A stretch of DNA of 14,528 bases from Coriobacteriales bacterium (lineage in GTDB: Bacteria; Actinomycetota; Coriobacteriia; Coriobacteriales; UBA8131). A program made the position numbers and the translations under genes. The notes below the pieces were generated by a model. That model searched no databases. It was not told where the DNA came from and was given only the letters and a program-made list of their open reading frames with translations. Positions 1-6,408 of this stretch are shown one piece after another. The DNA is taken from NCBI GenBank assembly GCA_031274985.1, contig JAISPK010000060.1:1-14528 (forward strand). The letters are read 5' to 3'. Within the stretch, counting starts at the first letter, position 1, and each line of letters begins with the position of its first letter.

Positions 1-72
1 ATGGGCCTTGCTGCTCTCGGTACCGCACTGCTGGTTCCAAGACGCAGAAAGAGCAAAGTAACGCTGGGCTAA
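1..72 (+). CDS. C-terminal tail of a cell-wall-anchored (LPXTG-type) surface protein, partial
   Basis: Only the last 23 codons and a TAA stop are in the window; the gene enters from the left edge. The peptide is a short Ala/Gly/Leu-rich hydrophobic stretch followed by a positively charged cluster (PRRRKSK) at the C terminus. This is the usual end of a sortase substrate, where an LPXTG-like motif precedes the membrane segment and basic stop-transfer tail. The LPXTG motif would lie outside the window, so sortase anchoring is inferred. An alternative is any single-pass C-terminally anchored membrane protein. The ATG at position 1 is in frame but is probably an internal Met of a longer protein. 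It is the only plus-strand gene seen and it converges on the minus-strand genes. Confidence 0.6.
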   Translation: MGLAALGTALLVPRRRKSKVTLG

Positions 73-103
73 TGCTTCAGCATAAACAAAGTTATCACGT
101 ATG

Positions 104-131
104 CTCGAGGCGGCCGAATGGCCGCCTCGAG
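104..131. terminator. Perfect 12-bp inverted repeat, likely bidirectional terminator
   Basis: Arms 104-115 and 120-131 are perfectly complementary around a 4-base loop (GAAT) and are GC-rich. The repeat lies between the convergent stops at 72 (plus) and 146 (minus), the expected place for a shared terminator. Neither side has a clean T-tract (only a short TTT on the plus side), so a Rho-assisted or mRNA-stabilising role is also possible. Confidence 0.6.
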
Positions 132-145
132 TCGTTTGAAGAGAA

Positions 146-433
146 TTAGATGAGCACCTCAAAAACCGCAATGTCTATCTCGCCGATCACCAGTTCGGCG
201 ATCTGAGGGATAAGCTCCGTGAAGTGTGCGCTTTTGCCGTGAACATCAAGAGTCTCTGCGTTTTCCCAGGTCTCAATGATCGCATAGGCTTCTGCGCTCT
301 CGGTGAGTTTGCAGAAGTTGTAATTGATACAACCTTCCTCCTGCACCGTTGCCGCAACGAGTTTTTCAATCAGCGGGGTAACGTCGCCTTTGACCTCAGG
401 CGCTATCTGCATGGTGGCTACTACTTTTAACAT
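146..433 (-). CDS. ABM-domain (YgiN-like) small monooxygenase-fold protein
   Basis: 95-residue protein that looks like a single antibiotic-biosynthesis-monooxygenase (ABM) domain, a ferredoxin-like alpha/beta fold that usually acts as a dimer. The pattern fits: an N-terminal strand (MLKVVATMQI), a helix with conserved Glu, a central GCINYNF-type strand, an IIETWEN strand, and a following segment with H and F (HGKSAHF). Family members include quinol monooxygenase YgiN and Dyp/heme-related proteins, but many have no known substrate, so no reaction is assigned. I chose the ATG at 433 because AAAGGA lies 7-8 bases upstream; a GTG at 439 is in frame but too close to that ribosome site. It is the last gene of the minus-strand run, 98 bases after the MoaD-like gene, and could share its transcript. 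Confidence 0.8.
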   Translation of the reverse strand: MLKVVATMQIAPEVKGDVTPLIEKLVAATVQEEGCINYNFCKLTESAEAYAIIETWENAETLDVHGKSAHFTELIPQIAELVIGEIDIAVFEVLI

Positions 434-531
434 GGGCACGTCCTTTCAGGTATTGTTTTGAACAGGATAACCCAAAGAGAAGCCGCTGCGAGGGATTGTT
501 GCTGAAAGACACCCCAGCGAGCACGATACGT

Positions 532-786
532 TTACCCGCCGGCGGCCAGGGGGAAGAATCCCACAACGTCGCCGTCTTTGAGGCGGGTGGCAAAGCGCCG
601 CTCTTTTTGAATACTTAAGCCATTGAGGGTTATGAGCATGGTCCTGGCAAGCTTGCAGGTGTCTTTGCCGTGACGTGCTTTAATCTGGCCGAGCACATCT
701 CCCACCGTTGCGGCATCAAACCCCTCTGACTTTGCGCCGATGCCCTCGGCAAGGTCGGCTTTGTAGGTTGCGGTTATCTGTGCCAT
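532..786 (-). CDS. MoaD/ThiS-family sulfur carrier protein next to AOR
   Basis: 84-residue protein with the length and ubiquitin-like pattern of MoaD/ThiS carriers, ending in Ala-Ala-Gly-Gly. The C-terminal Gly-Gly is the residue pair that is adenylated and thiocarboxylated in this family, so the protein can plausibly carry sulfur for the dithiolene of a pterin cofactor. The segment DGDVVGFFPLAAGG matches the family's usual end (DGDxVxxxPPxxGG). It starts 2 bases after the AOR stop, with GGAGG inside the end of the AOR gene, so the two are translationally coupled. MoaD-like genes often sit beside AOR genes, which supports a role in making the tungsto- or molybdopterin of that enzyme. The cofactor link is inferred from context; no E1-type activating enzyme is in the window. 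Confidence 0.87.
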   Translation of the reverse strand: MAQITATYKADLAEGIGAKSEGFDAATVGDVLGQIKARHGKDTCKLARTMLITLNGLSIQKERRFATRLKDGDVVGFFPLAAGG

Positions 787-788
787 TG

Positions 789-2774
789 CTACCGCCCTCC
801 TTCAATCCCCAGATTTCGCAGTTTCTTTGGCGTGGGGACACCCTGCTCGTCCCAGCCGCGAACCCGGTAGTATTTCTTGAGCATCTTTGCCAGGGGCACT
901 ACTGACCGGGGGTCGTTTGGATCCTGTAGCTCGTCAGTGAGCCGCCGGGGCAGCGAATCGTCCGCCGCACTGAGCCCTTCACGCAGACTATACAAACGCT
1001 CCAGGTTAAAACAGCGCTCTCCCATAAGGGCAAAGGTGCCGGTGTAGACGGGCAGGCCTGTAGCCAGCCGCGCTGCCTCAGCATGCGGAAAGAGGAACAA
1101 GGTATTAAAGCGCAGCGCCGAAGACAGACTAATTGTAAGGCTCATCATTGGCCCGGTACCGAGCAGGATGCGATTGACCGCGCGCACGAACCAATGGTTG
1201 GGGCCCAGGGAATAGAAGCCTGAGGGAATAAAGGTCAGAGCAGAAAACAGACAGCAGCCTGCCGAGGAAACAGCATCCAGAGCGTTTTGGATAAAAGCCG
1301 TCCACTGCGGCTTGGCAGCCGGGCTGTTGGGTCCCATCGACAAAACGTTGATACTCTCAAGAAGCGCCAGATACCCCCCGTTAAGATGGCATCCGCCACG
1401 GTTGGACGTGGCATAGCCCAGTCCCATGCCCACGCTTCGGCGCGGTTCATAGGAGGCGAGCTCGAGGCCCTTAGCGTGAATGGCATACTCCTCGCCACCG
1501 TATTGTGCCGCCAGCCACTTTACGCCCCGGGCAAGCTCCGCAGCGTCGCCCTCGCAACGGGCAATTCGGGGGATAAGATCAATTACGCTTTGCGTGTCGC
1601 CAAAGCGCACGCCAAAGTCCTTGCCGCCGTGTTCATGCAGCTCCATGGCCCAGGCGAGGGTGCCGGCAAGACTGATGGTGTCCATGCCCAGCTCGTCGCA
1701 GAGGTAGTTGATCTTGATAATGGCTTCCAGATCGCTGTTTTCGATATTGGGACCAAAGAGCCCCAGCGTCTCGTACTCCGGCCCCTTGATCACCTTGTTG
1801 GGATCATTTTCCAGTCGCACGCGGCGCTCACAACGGATAGGGCAGCTCACGCAGCCCTTATTGGTAGCCAGCACGGTTTCGGCCAGCGTCTCACCGCTCA
1901 CCTTGTCAGCCTCAGCAAAAAAGCCGCGGGAGAAGTTGCGCGTGGGCAGACTTTCCGTGGCGTTGGCCTTGTTGATGATGCCGGCACTACCATAACGGGG
2001 AAGCGCGCTGCCGGTGGTGGGATGCGCCTTAAGGAAGCTGCTCCATTTGGCAACGTACTTCTTAAAGCCCTCTTTGTGATAGACGGGAATCTCCCGGCTC
2101 CTGCCCTTGCAGATAAGACCCTTGAGGTTCTTGGAGCCAAAGACTGCTCCGCCCCCACAGCGCCCGGCGATGCGCTCGCCGGAAGCCACACCGGCAAAGC
2201 TCACCAGGTTCTCACCGGCCGGACCGATGATAAAGGCGGCATAACCCTTGCCGAGATTTTCCTCGATCAACTGCTGCGTGTGGCCTACTTCACTTCCCCA
2301 GTACTCGGCACCATCGCGCAGGCTGATTACGTCTTCATTGATCTCCAACAAAACCGGCTCGGCAGCCGCACCCCGAATGACAATGCCGTCGTAACCGCTG
2401 CGACGCAGACTGTAGCCAAAAGGTCCGCCGCAGTTGGTTGAGGCGATACCTCCGGTGAGGACATTCTTAAAGCTCAGGTTAAAGCGGCTGCTCGAAGGCG
2501 CACCGGTTCCGTTCAAGGGCCCGGTGTTGATGATACAGACAGCCTCGGGCGCCAGAGCGTCGATCCCCGGCTCGGTGAGATCCAGCAAGAGTCGTGCTGC
2601 CAGCGTCTTGCCGCCCAAAAACAACCGATAATACTGTTCGCTTATGGGCAAGGGCTCTACCGTGCCGCAGCTCAGGTCAACGAGGGCGTAGCGCGGCAAC
2701 GCTAACTTCTTATCAGACACCTTAGACATCTCAGAAATGCCCGCGGCCTCAGGCATCTCAGGCACGCCCGACAT
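789..2774 (-). CDS. Aldehyde:ferredoxin oxidoreductase (AOR) family tungsten/molybdenum enzyme
   Basis: 661 residues from the chosen start, close to the AOR family length (about 600-650). AOR enzymes oxidise aldehydes to carboxylic acids with ferredoxin as partner, or run in reverse, using a bis-pterin W or Mo cofactor and one 4Fe-4S cluster. The cluster motif CVSCPIRC is at about 308-315, and a distal Cys pair at about 507-508 fits the fourth ligand. Other family signatures are FLGGKTLAARLL near 52, SGYDGIVIRG near 126-135, GAVFGSKNLKG near 209, CDELGMDT near 359, and the C-terminal KKYYRVRGWDEQGVPT. I chose ATG 2774: the TGA stop of the upstream gene is part of its ribosome site (TGAGG, 8 bases away). 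TTG 2804 and ATG 2729 are in frame alternatives; the conserved domain begins only about 26 residues in. The substrate is unknown. Confidence 0.92.
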   Translation of the reverse strand: MSGVPEMPEAAGISEMSKVSDKKLALPRYALVDLSCGTVEPLPISEQYYRLFLGGKTLAARLLLDLTEPGIDALAPEAVCIINTGPLNGTGAPSSSRFNLSFKNVLTGGIASTNCGGPFGYSLRRSGYDGIVIRGAAAEPVLLEINEDVISLRDGAEYWGSEVGHTQQLIEENLGKGYAAFIIGPAGENLVSFAGVASGERIAGRCGGGAVFGSKNLKGLICKGRSREIPVYHKEGFKKYVAKWSSFLKAHPTTGSALPRYGSAGIINKANATESLPTRNFSRGFFAEADKVSGETLAETVLATNKGCVSCPIRCERRVRLENDPNKVIKGPEYETLGLFGPNIENSDLEAIIKINYLCDELGMDTISLAGTLAWAMELHEHGGKDFGVRFGDTQSVIDLIPRIARCEGDAAELARGVKWLAAQYGGEEYAIHAKGLELASYEPRRSVGMGLGYATSNRGGCHLNGGYLALLESINVLSMGPNSPAAKPQWTAFIQNALDAVSSAGCCLFSALTFIPSGFYSLGPNHWFVRAVNRILLGTGPMMSLTISLSSALRFNTLFLFPHAEAARLATGLPVYTGTFALMGERCFNLERLYSLREGLSAADDSLPRRLTDELQDPNDPRSVVPLAKMLKKYYRVRGWDEQGVPTPKKLRNLGIEGGR

Positions 2775-2789
2775 GCCCACGGCCTCAGA
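2730..2789 (-). repeat. Two imperfect 24-base direct repeats at the 5' end of the AOR gene
   Basis: Copies at 2766-2789 and 2730-2753 lie 36 bases apart and share about 18 of 24 bases, including CTGAGGCCG and GGGCAT. Each carries a TGAGG element in front of a potential start region (ATG 2774 in one copy; ATT then ATG 2729 in the other). The repeat spans the stop of the alcohol dehydrogenase gene and makes the poorly conserved N-terminal leader of AOR (peptides SEAVGMSG and PEAAGISE). Confidence 0.5.
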
Positions 2790-3993
2790 CACGGATCTTC
2801 TCAATCACTCTACGCCAGCGCTCCCGGTTGTAAATCACCGGCACCGGATAGAGAGGGTTGGCCTCCTTGAGCGCCCAGGTTATCATCTGCTCAACATCCT
2901 CATCCTTGATAAAGTCAAAGCCTGCGGGAATCTGCATATGCTCGTTCAAATACTTGATGTTCCAGATAAAGGCTTTGGCAGCAGCCTCGTCCGGAGTGGT
3001 GTCATCCGCTAGACCTGAGACCCGCGCCAGGGTGGCGAGCTTGCCATGGACCTTTGTGCCGTAGTCCTCCAAAACGATGGGCAGGATAACCGCGTTGGCC
3101 AGTCCGTGCGGCGTGTTGTAGAGCCCGCCCAAAGTATGGGCAATAGCATGGATGTTTCCCACGCCCGCACGCGTAAAGGCAAAGCCGGCCTTATAGGCAG
3201 CCTCAAGCATTTCTCCGCGCGCCTCGACATTGCCGCCATCCTGGTAGACCAACTCAAGATTCCGGGCGATAAGAGCCGTGGCATCCAGGGCAAAACGCTT
3301 GCTTTCAGCGGTGTTGTAAGTCCAGCAGAGATACGCTTCTACCGCATGAGTGAGCGCGTCCATGCCGGTGGTGGAGGTTATATGAGGCGGTAGCCCCAGC
3401 GTAAGCTCCGGGTCGAGGATCGCATAATGCGGAATGAGCGACAGATCCATGATGCTGTATTTATGATGGGTAGCCGAGTCGGTGATGAGCGCGGCAATAG
3501 TGGTTTCAGAGCCGGTGCCCGCCGTAGTGGGAACCGCAACAAAAGGAGCAATGCGCCCCAGCACCTTAAAGAGCCCCTTGAACTGCTGTATCGTTTTGCG
3601 CGGACGCTTCACCCGAGCCGCAGCCCCCTTGGCAGCATCCATCGAAGAGCCGCCGCCAATGGCGACAAATCCGTTGCAGCCACTTGAGCAATAGAGATCA
3701 TAGATCTCGTTGACCATGTCGGTTGTGGGGTTGGGCTGCACCTCGCTGTAGAGCGTATAGGGCATGTCCTGCTCTTGCAGCACCTCGAGGATACGGGGTG
3801 CTATCCCTGCGGCCATCAGCCCCGGGTCGGTAACCACCATGGCTCGGGTTACGCCGTCTTTGGCAAGAATGCCGGGAATCTTCTTTATGGCACCGGCTCC
3901 CTTTATGGGAAGTGCCTTGCGCCAGGGCAGAACCCGAGCGCCGAGGTTAAAGAAGAACTGAAAAGTCCTGTACCAGGCATTGACAGCAGGCAT
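2785..3993 (-). CDS. Iron-containing (group III) alcohol dehydrogenase
   Basis: 402 residues, a full-length Fe-ADH. It should catalyse NAD(P)H-dependent interconversion of an alcohol and an aldehyde or ketone in the cytoplasm. The cofactor-binding motif GGGSSMDAAK is at 113-122, the PTTAGTGSE motif at 155-163, and the four metal ligands are Asp212, His216, His282 and His296. Their spacing (4, 66, 14) is like that of FucO-type enzymes. The start ATG has AAAGGGG five to six bases upstream. The stop codon lies 10 bases before the AOR start and forms part of its ribosome site, so the two are coupled. An extended -10 promoter sits just upstream at 4024-4032. With AOR it makes a possible alcohol-aldehyde-acid route. 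Glycerol, lactaldehyde or short-chain alcohols are all possible substrates; sequence alone does not decide. Confidence 0.92.
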   Translation of the reverse strand: MPAVNAWYRTFQFFFNLGARVLPWRKALPIKGAGAIKKIPGILAKDGVTRAMVVTDPGLMAAGIAPRILEVLQEQDMPYTLYSEVQPNPTTDMVNEIYDLYCSSGCNGFVAIGGGSSMDAAKGAAARVKRPRKTIQQFKGLFKVLGRIAPFVAVPTTAGTGSETTIAALITDSATHHKYSIMDLSLIPHYAILDPELTLGLPPHITSTTGMDALTHAVEAYLCWTYNTAESKRFALDATALIARNLELVYQDGGNVEARGEMLEAAYKAGFAFTRAGVGNIHAIAHTLGGLYNTPHGLANAVILPIVLEDYGTKVHGKLATLARVSGLADDTTPDEAAAKAFIWNIKYLNEHMQIPAGFDFIKDEDVEQMITWALKEANPLYPVPVIYNRERWRRVIEKIRV

Positions 3994-4023
3994 GAAGGCC
4001 CCTTTCTCAAGCGGTTTATCAGG

Positions 4024-4032
4024 ATTATAGCA
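4024..4032 (-). promoter_or_regulatory. Extended -10 promoter for alcohol dehydrogenase-AOR-moaD unit
   Basis: Read on the minus strand the sequence is TGCTATAAT, a perfect TATAAT preceded by TGn. No good -35 hexamer is present 16-18 bases upstream, as is usual for extended -10 promoters. A start about 7 bases downstream would give a leader of roughly 24 bases before ATG 3993. It lies in the 53-base gap after glpK, so the downstream genes could be expressed apart from glpK. Confidence 0.55.
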
Positions 4033-4046
4033 GCTTCGTTTGCTGG

Positions 4047-5627
4047 TTAACTGAGAACGCGGGCGATGGCTTTGTGCCAGCCGTCGAGGTGCACCTGTTG
4101 CTGCTCAGGAGACATTTGAGGAGAAAAGGTCCTGTGTTCTTTGCTGGCAACGAGCGCACGCAGTTCTTCTTTGCTCCGCCAGACTCCAGCGGTGAGTCCT
4201 GCTAAAAAGGCAGCCCCCAGTGCCGTGGTCTCGCTGCTTTGGGGGCGGACGATATCCAAACCGAGCATATCGCTTTGGAATTGCAGCAAAAAGTCGTTGG
4301 TGGCAGCACCACCGTCAACCTTGAGGCTCTTCAGGCTAAGCGCGGTGTCTGCCTGCACTGCCTCAACCAGATCACTGAGCTGAAAGGCCATGGCCTCGAG
4401 CGCCGCTCTCACGATATGGGCTTTGGTGGCTCCCCGGGTGAGACCAAGGATGGCGCCACGGGCGTCCATGTCCCAGTAGGGGGCACCCAGACCGGTAAAG
4501 GCCGGCACGATATGTACGCCTGCAGTGTCCGCCACCGACTGCGCAAGGAGTTGGGTCTGCGCTGCGGTGTCGATGAGTCCCAGCTCGTCGCGGAGCCACT
4601 GTATCAAGGCCCCTGACACAAAAACACTCCCTTCCAGAGCGTATTCCAGCGGCGTGGAGCGGAGAGCGCCCGAAGCAGCAGCATCCAAGGCAACAGGAGC
4701 ACCCGGCGCGAGAGTGTCTAAGGCAGCAGGAGCCCCCGGCGCAGAAGCGGCCATCGTGGTAAGCAGCTGGTTGGTAGAAAGCGGTGCCACGGTGCCGGTA
4801 TGCACGAGCATAAAGCAGCCGGTTCCGTAGGTGTTCTTGGCCTCTCCCGGCAAGAAACAGGCCTGGCCAAAGAGCGCCGCCTGCTGGTCTCCGGCTACAC
4901 CACAAAGGGGGATACCGGCAGGGATAGACGGGTGTGCAGTGTATCCGTACAAAGCTGCTGAGGGACGTACCTCGGGCAGGATCTGGGCCGGCACGTCAAA
5001 GAGCCGGAGCAGCCACTCGTCCCAGCAGCCTTTATGAATGTTAAAGAGCATGGTCCTGGAGGCGTTGGTATAGTCAGTGGCGTGCACGGCGCCGCCGGTA
5101 AGCTGCCAGATGAGCCATGAATCAATCGTGCCAAAGGCCAGTTCGCCGCGCTCGGCCCGTTTGCGCACGCCGGGCAGGGTATCGAGCAACCACTTTATTT
5201 TTGAGGCAGAAAAATACGCATCGGGCACCAGGCCGGTGCTCATACGGATACGCTCGTACACAACAGGGTCGCTCGTGAGCTCCTCTATCATCTTTGCCGT
5301 GCGACGGCACTGCCAAACAATGGCCGGGGCAACCGGCACTCCGGTTGCGCGGTCCCACAACACCGTGGTCTCCCGTTGATTGGTGATGCCAATACACCTG
5401 ATTTGAGCAGGGTCGATGTTCTCAACCACCAAGGCCTCGGTGATAGCCGCCAGCTGGCTCGAAAGAATCTCAAGGGCATCGTGCTCCACCCAACCGGGCT
5501 GGGGATAGTACTGGTTAAAGGCGTTTTGTCCGGTGGCAAGGATCTGCGCCCGAGTATCAAAGATGAGCGCGCGCGAGGTAGTGGTACCTTGATCAAGAGC
5601 AAGAATGAGGTCTTTTGACGGAGACAT
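4047..5627 (-). CDS. glpK: Glycerol kinase with tandem-repeat insertion
   Basis: 526 residues; the family norm is about 500. Phosphorylates glycerol with ATP to glycerol-3-phosphate in the cytoplasm. FGGY-kinase signatures are all present: LALDQGTTTSRA near the N terminus, ITNQRETTV, the DYTNASRTMLFNI segment, GVAGDQQAALFGQ, KNTYGTGCF, AFTGLGAPYWD and the C-terminal DGGAATNDFLLQFQSD. Residues about 294-326 are an extra Ala/Pro-rich stretch between the TTM strand and YALEGSVF, where homologues have only a few residues. ATG 5627 is preferred, with AGG 5 bases upstream; GTG 5633 in frame would add two residues. No glycerol facilitator, GlpD or GlpA is in the window. It follows the lipoprotein gene by 51 bases and precedes the alcohol dehydrogenase by 53. 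Confidence 0.96.
   Translation of the reverse strand: MSPSKDLILALDQGTTTSRALIFDTRAQILATGQNAFNQYYPQPGWVEHDALEILSSQLAAITEALVVENIDPAQIRCIGITNQRETTVLWDRATGVPVAPAIVWQCRRTAKMIEELTSDPVVYERIRMSTGLVPDAYFSASKIKWLLDTLPGVRKRAERGELAFGTIDSWLIWQLTGGAVHATDYTNASRTMLFNIHKGCWDEWLLRLFDVPAQILPEVRPSAALYGYTAHPSIPAGIPLCGVAGDQQAALFGQACFLPGEAKNTYGTGCFMLVHTGTVAPLSTNQLLTTMAASAPGAPAALDTLAPGAPVALDAAASGALRSTPLEYALEGSVFVSGALIQWLRDELGLIDTAAQTQLLAQSVADTAGVHIVPAFTGLGAPYWDMDARGAILGLTRGATKAHIVRAALEAMAFQLSDLVEAVQADTALSLKSLKVDGGAATNDFLLQFQSDMLGLDIVRPQSSETTALGAAFLAGLTAGVWRSKEELRALVASKEHRTFSPQMSPEQQQVHLDGWHKAIARVLS
4650..4748 (-). repeat. Three tandem 33-base units inside glpK
   Basis: Codon-phased units at 4716-4748, 4683-4715 and 4650-4682. 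The first two share about 26 of 33 bases and encode ASAPGAPAALD and TLAPGAPVALD; the third (AAASGALRSTP) is diverged and recognisable mainly by phase and composition. The unit length is a multiple of three, so copy number can change without breaking the frame. Confidence 0.8.
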
Positions 5628-5678
5628 AGGCACCTGGCGTTTCGTGGTTAAAGGCGAGCTGCTTAACTGAACAGTGAG

Positions 5679-6203
5679 CTAGACGATAGGAATCATAAAG
5701 GTTGAGAAGGTCTCTCCTTTTTCGTTTATTTCGGCATAGGTAAAGGTGGGGTTTGCCAGGTTTGCCGGATACTGGATCACCACATCAAAGGTGACCGTCT
5801 CCTGGCTGTACAGCGTAAAGTCGGTAGGCATCATAGTGGAGGTGAAAGGATTGAGCGGATAGAGGGCTTCCGACAGAGAGTCGTCGTTCACAAACCAGTC
5901 AAAGGTGCCATATTGCTGCGGAGACCCATAGGTATTGGTCAGGGTTATGCTTGCAATTACCAGCGTGTTGCCCTTGGTGGCCGCGTAGTCTTTGTAAACA
6001 GAATCGGTTTTAAGGGAGTTAACGGTAAAGTTGAACCAGTAAGCAGCATATTCCGTGCCCACAATACCGGTGACATTGCCCTCAAGCACCTGCGCTCCAT
6101 TGCTGTCCGGGCGATGTGCGCCATTGCAGGCAGTCAGTACCGGCGTTGTTGCTATAAGCACCGCTATGAGGAGCGCAGCAAAAGCCGTCCTTGATTTCCG
6201 CAT
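5679..6203 (-). CDS. Predicted lipoprotein with DUF4352-like domain
   Basis: 174-residue secreted lipoprotein. Residues 1-25 are a signal peptide (MRKSRT, then a hydrophobic core) ending in the lipobox LTAC with Cys26 as the lipidation site, so the protein is expected on the outer face of the membrane. The mature part has a strand pattern (FNFTVNSLKTDS, then NTLVIASITLTNTYGSPQ, then TVTFDVVIQYPA) that resembles DUF4352/Ig-like lipoproteins, whose function is mostly unknown; this assignment is tentative. The ATG at 6203 is chosen because GGAGG lies 4 bases upstream; the open frame upstream runs into the tRNA-Ala gene and is not coding. A hairpin separates it from that tRNA. Whether it belongs to the glpK transcript is unclear. 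Confidence 0.8.
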   Translation of the reverse strand: MRKSRTAFAALLIAVLIATTPVLTACNGAHRPDSNGAQVLEGNVTGIVGTEYAAYWFNFTVNSLKTDSVYKDYAATKGNTLVIASITLTNTYGSPQQYGTFDWFVNDDSLSEALYPLNPFTSTMMPTDFTLYSQETVTFDVVIQYPANLANPTFTYAEINEKGETFSTFMIPIV

Positions 6204-6220
6204 GTTTCCTCCAAGCACAC

Positions 6221-6258
6221 AAAAAGGACTATCCTGCTGGTTGCCAGGTTCCTTTTTT
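6221..6258 (-). terminator. Hairpin with T-tract downstream of tRNA-Ala
   Basis: On the minus strand, AAAAAGGA (6250-6257) can pair with TCCTTTTT (6221-6228), enclosing a small inner stem CTGG-CAA-CCAG (6237-6247). It ends in a run of five T and starts 11 bases after the tRNA 3' end, which fits an intrinsic terminator for tRNA-Ala. The stem has an internal loop, so it may leak; it also sits right before the ribosome site of the lipoprotein gene and could act as an attenuator. Confidence 0.5.
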
Positions 6259-6268
6259 GAACAGTTTG

Positions 6269-6344
6269 TGGTGGAGATGATGGGGTTCGAACCCACGACC
6301 TATAGCTTGCAAAGCTATTGCTCTCCCAGCTGAGCTACATCCCC
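6269..6344 (-). tRNA. tRNA-Ala (anticodon UGC)
   Basis: 76 nt including an encoded CCA end. The acceptor stem GGGGATG pairs with CATCTCC (one G-T pair), the D arm is GCTC/GAGC, the anticodon stem ATAGC/GCTAT encloses TTTGCAA (anticodon TGC), and the T arm is GTGGG-TTCGAAC-CCCAT. The discriminator base is A. It is a stand-alone gene, not in an rRNA spacer. Confidence 0.97.
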
Positions 6345-6362
6345 ACAGCGTGAAGTGCACTC

Positions 6363-6371
6363 AGTTTAGCA
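6363..6371 (-). promoter_or_regulatory. Possible extended -10 promoter of tRNA-Ala
   Basis: The minus strand reads TGCTAAACT, a TGn-extended -10 element with 4 of 6 consensus bases, ending 18 bases before the mature tRNA 5' end. No convincing -35 hexamer is seen. It lies in the 64-base gap after the diguanylate cyclase gene. Confidence 0.35.
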
Positions 6372-6408
6372 TAAGCAAAGGTTGGTTCATACCTGAGAAG
6401 AGAGTAAA

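Noticed and set aside
1287..2441. Long plus-strand open frame (384 codons) opposite the AOR gene
   Set aside because: It is antisense to a well-supported AOR gene with clear motifs, has no family-like features, and is explained by the codon composition of that gene.
6204..6296. N-terminal extension of the lipoprotein by 31 residues
   Set aside because: The extension translates part of the tRNA-Ala gene and the hairpin; the signal peptide, lipobox and GGAGG site place the start at 6203.
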